The notes beneath the pieces are model-generated. The model made no database searches. It worked only from the letters and a program-made list of their open reading frames with translations, and had not been told where the DNA came from. Positions 5,361 through 9,095 of a DNA stretch of 9,095 nucleotides are shown here, one piece after another. Source of the stretch: an uncultured Bacilli bacterium (lineage in GTDB: Bacteria; Bacillota_I; Bacilli_A; RF39; UBA660). Location of the stretch: positions 1 to 9,095 of the forward strand of contig CANRBD010000046.1 in assembly GCA_947628765.1 (NCBI GenBank), read 5' to 3'. Numbering within the stretch: position 1 is the first letter of the stretch; every line of letters begins with the position of its first letter. Position numbers and translations under genes: made by a program.

Positions 5361-6860
5361 ATGATGGATGGTGGAACTTTTAACATTAATAAGCAAACAA
5401 AGCCAGTAAATAAAGACATTGTAGTCTCTTTTTCACCATCTGAAAATATAGTTCATTACAGTTATGCCATTTATAAAGATGGTAAAGTAGTTAAAACAGT
5501 TTTAGTAAACACTAAGGCACCTAGTAATATTGTTTTAGATGCGACTGGAAATTATCAAATATCGGTAACGAGTTATGATTCTTTAGGTCAACAATTTGTA
5601 ACTAATAGTGGAATTTATACTATCGATAAAGATGCGCCTATTTTAAAGTTATCTGATAAAAACATCGAAATAAAAAAACACGATCAAGCGGCTTTAAATG
5701 ATATTAACATAACCGCTTCGGATAATCATGATGGAAATTTAACGGCTAAAATTACTAGTAATAATATTGATTTAAGTACCACAGGAGTCAAAACATTAAC
5801 TTATACAGTTAGTGATGAAGCGGGCAACGTGGCTCAAAAAGATGTCGATATAAATGTTGTTAGTAATTTTAATCAGTTATTATTGTTTCAAATTGGGGCC
5901 CTTATCATTCTTTTTCTAATTTTAATACCGATTATTAGAATTAGAAAAAATTTTAAATTAGAAAAACGTTTAGATCCTTTTATAATTGAACCAACTAAAA
6001 GTCATAATATTTCTTTCTTTGATCGTTTATTTAATTATTATCATGGAGTTTTAACTAAAATAATTGGAGTTTTAAAATTTTCTAATATAAATCAAAAATA
6101 CGCTACTAAATTAGAAAAATATACTAAAGTTAGTTCTATTCACAGTAGTGGTATGGAAATTTTAGCTGGTAAAGTGGTTATTGCTTTGGCATTTTTGATA
6201 ATTGTGATTTTTTCTATCACTATTCAGTTTAAAATGATTTCTGTTTATGAAATTATTATTCCATTAATTATTGGATTCTTTGTTTTAGATATTCTTTATT
6301 TTGTTAAATATAAAATATATAGGCAAAAGTTAGAAAATGATTTGTTATCTGCAATTATTGTGATGAATAATGCTTTTAAATCAGGGCGTAGTATTACCCA
6401 AGCGATTGATATTGTCAGTAATGAAGTCGAGGGAGAAATAGGTAAAGAATTTAAAAAAATGAGTTTAGAACTTTCTTATGGACTAGGCATAGATGTTATT
6501 TTTAAAAGATTTGCTGACCGGGTAAAACTAGATGAAGTTAATTATTTAACCGCTTCACTTTCCATTTTAAATAAGACAGGTGGCAATATTACAGAAGTTT
6601 TTAGTGCCATTGAAAAAACATTATTTAATAAGAAAAAATTAAGATTAGAACTTAGATCGCTAACCGGTAGCAGCAAAATTATTGTCTATGTATTATTTAC
6701 CGTGCCATTTTTATTCGTCTTATTTGTAAGCTTTATTAATCCTTCTTATTTTCTACCATTTATAAATACTAAATTAGGAATTATGATGCTTTTAGGAATG
6801 ATTATATATTATATTATCTTTATCATTTGCGTTCGTAAAATAATGAGGGTGGTGATTTAA
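5361..6860 (+). CDS. tadB: TadB-like membrane platform protein with N-terminal Ig-like domains
   Basis: A 499-residue protein; ordinary TadB proteins are about 280-330 residues. Residues ~195-499 are TadB-like: membrane segments about 271-289, 296-315, 439-458 and 472-490, with the T2SSF/GspF cytoplasmic domain about 325-437 (FKSGRSITQAIDIVSNEVEG at 339-358 is characteristic). The N-terminal extra part holds two beta-rich Ig-like units: about 7-88, and about 91-166 resembling DUF5011/HYR-type domains (DKDAPILKLSDKNIEI then LTYTVSDEAGNVAQ). A helix at about 173-193 joins them to TadB. No signal peptide is present, yet the helix is followed by RIRKNFKLEKR, which by the positive-inside rule puts the Ig part outside. 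AGGAGG (5350-5355) lies 5 nt before ATG 5361 and 8 nt before a second ATG at 5364; either start is possible. It pairs with TadC and the CpaF ATPase. Confidence 0.88.
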   Translation: MMDGGTFNINKQTKPVNKDIVVSFSPSENIVHYSYAIYKDGKVVKTVLVNTKAPSNIVLDATGNYQISVTSYDSLGQQFVTNSGIYTIDKDAPILKLSDKNIEIKKHDQAALNDINITASDNHDGNLTAKITSNNIDLSTTGVKTLTYTVSDEAGNVAQKDVDINVVSNFNQLLLFQIGALIILFLILIPIIRIRKNFKLEKRLDPFIIEPTKSHNISFFDRLFNYYHGVLTKIIGVLKFSNINQKYATKLEKYTKVSSIHSSGMEILAGKVVIALAFLIIVIFSITIQFKMISVYEIIIPLIIGFFVLDILYFVKYKIYRQKLENDLLSAIIVMNNAFKSGRSITQAIDIVSNEVEGEIGKEFKKMSLELSYGLGIDVIFKRFADRVKLDEVNYLTASLSILNKTGGNITEVFSAIEKTLFNKKKLRLELRSLTGSSKIIVYVLFTVPFLFVLFVSFINPSYFLPFINTKLGIMMLLGMIIYYIIFIICVRKIMRVVI

Positions 6861-7559
6861 ATGGATGACAAAAAAATAACCCGTCTTATTTACCGGAAAA
6901 AAGATATTAAAAATATTTCAGAAAAGCTTACTAGTTTAGGTAATGAGACTAAATTTACTACTTTATCTTTTTGTAACACTAGACTTTTTACGACCATTTT
7001 AGTCTTTATAATTACTATATATATTAGTGATAATGGATATATATATGCACCTTTTGTAGCCATTGGGTATTATTATTTATTCTATTACATATTTATAGTA
7101 AGAAAGTTAAAAAGGCGCATTAGTCGTTTGGATTATCAAGCATTACAATTTTTTGAAATTCTCACTTTAACTTTAGAATCAGGACGAAATTTAGAACAAT
7201 CATTAATAGTAACTTGTGATAATGTCGATTCAGAACTTTCAGATGAATTTAAAAAAGCTTTGTTGGAGATGAATTTTGGTAAATCATTATTAGAAGCACT
7301 TGAAGATATGAAAAAGCGCATTCCATCAGAGACCATTAATAATATAATTTTAAATATTATCCAAACAAATCAATTTGGTAATAGTATTTTAGATACAATG
7401 TATAATCAAATAGATTTTTTAAGGGAAAAACAAATATTAGAAATAAAGGGGCAGATTAATAAAATACCAAATAAAGTTAGTATTGTGTCCGTAATATTTA
7501 TAGTACCACTTATTATGGTATTAATATTAGGTCCATATTTAATTGAGGTTTTGGGTTAG
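6861..7559 (+). CDS. tadC: TadC-like membrane platform protein
   Basis: A 232-residue GspF/T2SSF-type protein, the usual partner of TadB in the inner-membrane platform. Hydrophobic segments lie at about 43-57, 63-80 and 207-227, with a cytoplasmic helical T2SSF domain between (about 92-200, LTLTLESGRNLEQSLIVTCD at 101-120 resembling the second half of TadB). It is shorter than many TadC proteins (about 290-320), with a brief N-terminus before the first helix. It starts immediately after the tadB stop (ATG at 6861, zero spacing), with GGTGGTGAT (6848-6856) inside the end of tadB as RBS, so translation is coupled. The next gene, murC, begins 12 nt downstream. Confidence 0.9.
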   Translation: MDDKKITRLIYRKKDIKNISEKLTSLGNETKFTTLSFCNTRLFTTILVFIITIYISDNGYIYAPFVAIGYYYLFYYIFIVRKLKRRISRLDYQALQFFEILTLTLESGRNLEQSLIVTCDNVDSELSDEFKKALLEMNFGKSLLEALEDMKKRIPSETINNIILNIIQTNQFGNSILDTMYNQIDFLREKQILEIKGQINKIPNKVSIVSVIFIVPLIMVLILGPYLIEVLG

Positions 7560-7571
7560 GAGGCCATAAAA

Positions 7572-8870
7572 ATGTATTATTTTATTGGAATAAAAGGGTC
7601 AGGTATGAGTGCTCTAGCGAGTATTTTGTTTGACTTAGGTTATGAAGTTATGGGAAGTGATGTCGAGTCTCATTTCTTTACTGAAGAAGGTTTATTAGAA
7701 AGAAAAATTAAGATTTTACCTTTTGATAAAGATAATATCAAAAAAGATATGATTATCGTAAAAGGTAATGCCTTTACTGAAGATAATGTCGAAGTCGCTA
7801 GAGCTATGGAAATGGGACTTACTATACATTCCTATGAAGAAATGGTGGCTAAACTGACCAATATGTTTGAAACAATTACGGTAGCTGGTTGTCATGGTAA
7901 AACTAGTACCACTTCGATGCTTTCGCATGTTTTAGATGAATTAGCCGGCGCCAATTATTTAATTGGTGATGGAACAGGGCATGCTAATAAAGAAAACAAG
8001 TATTTTGTCTTAGAAGCTTGTGAATATAAAAGACATTTTCTCGCATACCATCCTTATTATGCAATTATTACGAATATCGATTTAGATCATGTTGATTATT
8101 TTCACGATATCGATGATGTAATTGATGCTTATAGAGAGTATGCTGATAATGCTGAAAAAATGGTTATTGCTTGTGGTGATGATCCTTATACTCATAGTTT
8201 AGAAATTGCTAAACCCATTTTCTTTTATGGTTTAGATGATGACAACGATATTATTGCTAAAGATGTCCAGTATTCTAAAGAAGGCACAACTTTTGATGTT
8301 TTTGTCGAAGACAATTACTATGGTCATTTTGATTTGCCTATTTATGGTAAACATCAATTATTAAATACTTTAGCGGTAATTGGTATTTGTTATTATGAAC
8401 GCATTGAAGCTAAAGAATTAGCTAATAAATTAAAAACATTTACTGGTCCTAAAAGAAGATTTGCGGAAACTATTTTAGGCGATAATGTAGTTGTCGATGA
8501 TTATGCTCATCATCCCGCAGAGATGAAAGCTACGCTTAAAGCTGTTAAGCAAAAATATGAAAATAAAAAAATTGTCGTTATTTTTCAGCCTCATACATAT
8601 ACGAGAACTTTAGAATTTAAAGATGATTATATTGATATTTTAAAAGAAGTTGATAAGGCTTATATCATGGATATCCATGCTTCACGAGAAACCGAAGAAT
8701 TAATTACTAGTGAAGATTTAATCAAAAAAATTCCGAAAGCGGAACATATAAATATGGATGAAGCTGATAAGCTTTTAAAATATAAAGATACGGTTTTATT
8801 GTTTATGAGTCCAAATGATATTTCATCTTTAGAAAATGATTATATTAAAAAAAGCCAAGATATTGAATAA
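7572..8870 (+). CDS. murC: UDP-N-acetylmuramate--L-alanine ligase
   Basis: A 432-residue Mur ligase that adds L-alanine to UDP-MurNAc using ATP, the first amino-acid step of peptidoglycan stem-peptide synthesis in the cytoplasm. N-terminal UDP-binding motif YFIGIKGSGMSALA (3-16); ATP P-loop GCHGKTSTT (106-114, Lys110, Thr111); central-domain EACEYKRHFL and TNIDLDHVDYF; C-terminal ligase domain FTGPKRRF (290-297), DDYAHHPAE (309-317) and QPHTYTRT. EACEYKRHFL and FTGPKRRF follow Bacilli MurC closely, and length is normal. The P-loop has Cys107 where many MurC proteins have Thr or Ala, a tolerated position. It is the last gene of the Tad transcription unit: AGGAGG (7558-7563) overlaps the tadC stop, 8 nt before the ATG. 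No clear internal promoter was seen. Ser/Mpl-type alternatives are unlikely. Confidence 0.97.
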   Translation: MYYFIGIKGSGMSALASILFDLGYEVMGSDVESHFFTEEGLLERKIKILPFDKDNIKKDMIIVKGNAFTEDNVEVARAMEMGLTIHSYEEMVAKLTNMFETITVAGCHGKTSTTSMLSHVLDELAGANYLIGDGTGHANKENKYFVLEACEYKRHFLAYHPYYAIITNIDLDHVDYFHDIDDVIDAYREYADNAEKMVIACGDDPYTHSLEIAKPIFFYGLDDDNDIIAKDVQYSKEGTTFDVFVEDNYYGHFDLPIYGKHQLLNTLAVIGICYYERIEAKELANKLKTFTGPKRRFAETILGDNVVVDDYAHHPAEMKATLKAVKQKYENKKIVVIFQPHTYTRTLEFKDDYIDILKEVDKAYIMDIHASRETEELITSEDLIKKIPKAEHINMDEADKLLKYKDTVLLFMSPNDISSLENDYIKKSQDIE

Positions 8871-8879
8871 AATATTAGA

Positions 8880-8916
8880 ACAAAAGGAAATTATTATAAG
8901 GATTTCCTTTTTTGTT
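8880..8916 (+). terminator. intrinsic terminator after murC
   Basis: Arms AAAAGGAAAT (8882-8891) and ATTTCCTTTT (8902-8911) pair perfectly around a 10-nt loop and run into TTTTTTG (8908-8914). It lies about 10 nt after the murC stop and closes the Tad-murC transcription unit before the spoIIIAH-like gene. Confidence 0.85.
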
Positions 8917-8994
8917 TACAATTTTGGTCTTAAAAATGTAATAAAATATTAAACCCTTAATATAATTAATTAGAATATACCAGGAGGGATAATA

Positions 8995-9095
8995 ATGATT
9001 AATAAAAGAGGATTGTGGTTTTTAACGCTTTTTAGTTTGATATTAGTACTTAGTGTTTATTACATAACAATGCCTAGTGAATTACTGATGACAAG
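8995..9095 (+). CDS. spoIIIAH: SpoIIIAH-like protein, N-terminal part (runs off the window)
   Basis: The first 33 codons are present: start MINKRGLWFLTLFSLILVLS, then VYYITMPSELLMT. This pattern (short basic N-terminus, one helix, LTLFSLxxVLSVYYxT) matches the start of SpoIIIAH. In Bacillus that protein sits in the mother-cell membrane and binds SpoIIQ to form the channel between mother cell and forespore (family knowledge). AGGAGG (8982-8987) precedes the ATG by 7 nt. It is preceded by murC and a terminator, not by spoIIIAA-AG as in Bacillus and Clostridium. Because only the N-terminus is visible, the soluble YscJ/FliF-like domain cannot be confirmed. A generic membrane protein with a chance resemblance is the alternative. 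Confidence 0.7.
   Translation, partial: MINKRGLWFLTLFSLILVLSVYYITMPSELLMT

Noticed and set aside
1790..7928. Other open frames above 60 codons on the opposite strand of the main genes
   Set aside because: They lie inside well-supported genes, lack ribosome binding sites and show no recognisable family; they look like shadow frames.
2540..8870. Alternative genetic code with TGA as tryptophan
   Set aside because: Tryptophan is TGG where visible and full-length genes lack in-frame TGA. Stops are TAA or TAG only, but the sample of genes is too small to mean more than AT bias.
8915..8980. A sigma-E-like or sigma-A-like promoter for the spoIIIAH-like gene
   Set aside because: TATAAT at 8961-8966 lacks a good -35 at 16-18 nt, and no convincing sigma-E -35/-10 pair was seen. 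The window cannot show how the gene is controlled.
1..9095. CRISPR array, tRNA, rRNA, insertion sequence or attachment site
   Set aside because: Nothing with regular spaced repeats, cloverleaf-like sequence, transposase motif or terminal inverted repeats was seen; the only repeat is the patatin duplication.

Overview
The window reads as AT-rich DNA from a low-GC, Gram-positive-type (Firmicutes/Bacillota) bacterium. The evidence is AGGAGG-type ribosome binding sites, sigma-A-like promoters (TTGACA-17-TATTAT), short intrinsic terminators, a MurC of the Bacilli type and the start of a SpoIIIAH-like protein. A peptidoglycan-synthesis gene next to a sporulation-family gene argues against a wall-less mollicute and fits a Bacilli/Erysipelotrichia-like or uncultured gut lineage; that placement is inference.

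Left part, mostly minus strand: the last codons of an unidentified plus-strand gene (1-91) converge on tspO (99-539, minus) over a palindromic terminator that overlaps both stop codons. Two tandem minus-strand patatin-like phospholipase paralogs follow (619-1404 and 1542-2330). Each has its own TTGACA promoter and its own near-identical terminator, so the whole ~0.9-kb transcription unit was duplicated. Both keep the Ser/Asp dyad.

Centre, plus strand: a divergent promoter (about 2487-2515) drives a compact Tad-type (type IVc pilus/secretion) operon. It comprises two TadE-like prepilin-like proteins (2540-2893, 2880-3257), a CpaE/TadZ-like ATPase (3268-4014), the CpaF/TadA ATPase (4026-5351), TadB (5361-6860) and TadC (6861-7559). 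Gaps are 0-12 nt or genes overlap, and several stop codons lie inside the next gene's Shine-Dalgarno sequence. TadB carries an unusual ~165-residue N-terminal extension of Ig-like domains. No major Flp pilin, prepilin peptidase or secretin is in the window; absence of a secretin is expected in a monoderm.

Right part: murC (7572-8870) is the last gene of the Tad transcription unit and is followed by a terminator. A SpoIIIAH-like gene then begins at 8995 and runs off the end, without the other spoIIIA genes immediately upstream. SpoIIIAA and SpoIIIAB are themselves distant relatives of secretion ATPases and GspF/TadB/TadC proteins, so a Tad cassette beside a lone SpoIIIAH-like gene is worth a second look, although a terminator separates them. 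There is no gene-free stretch above 300 bases; the longest gap (2331-2539) holds the two divergent promoters.
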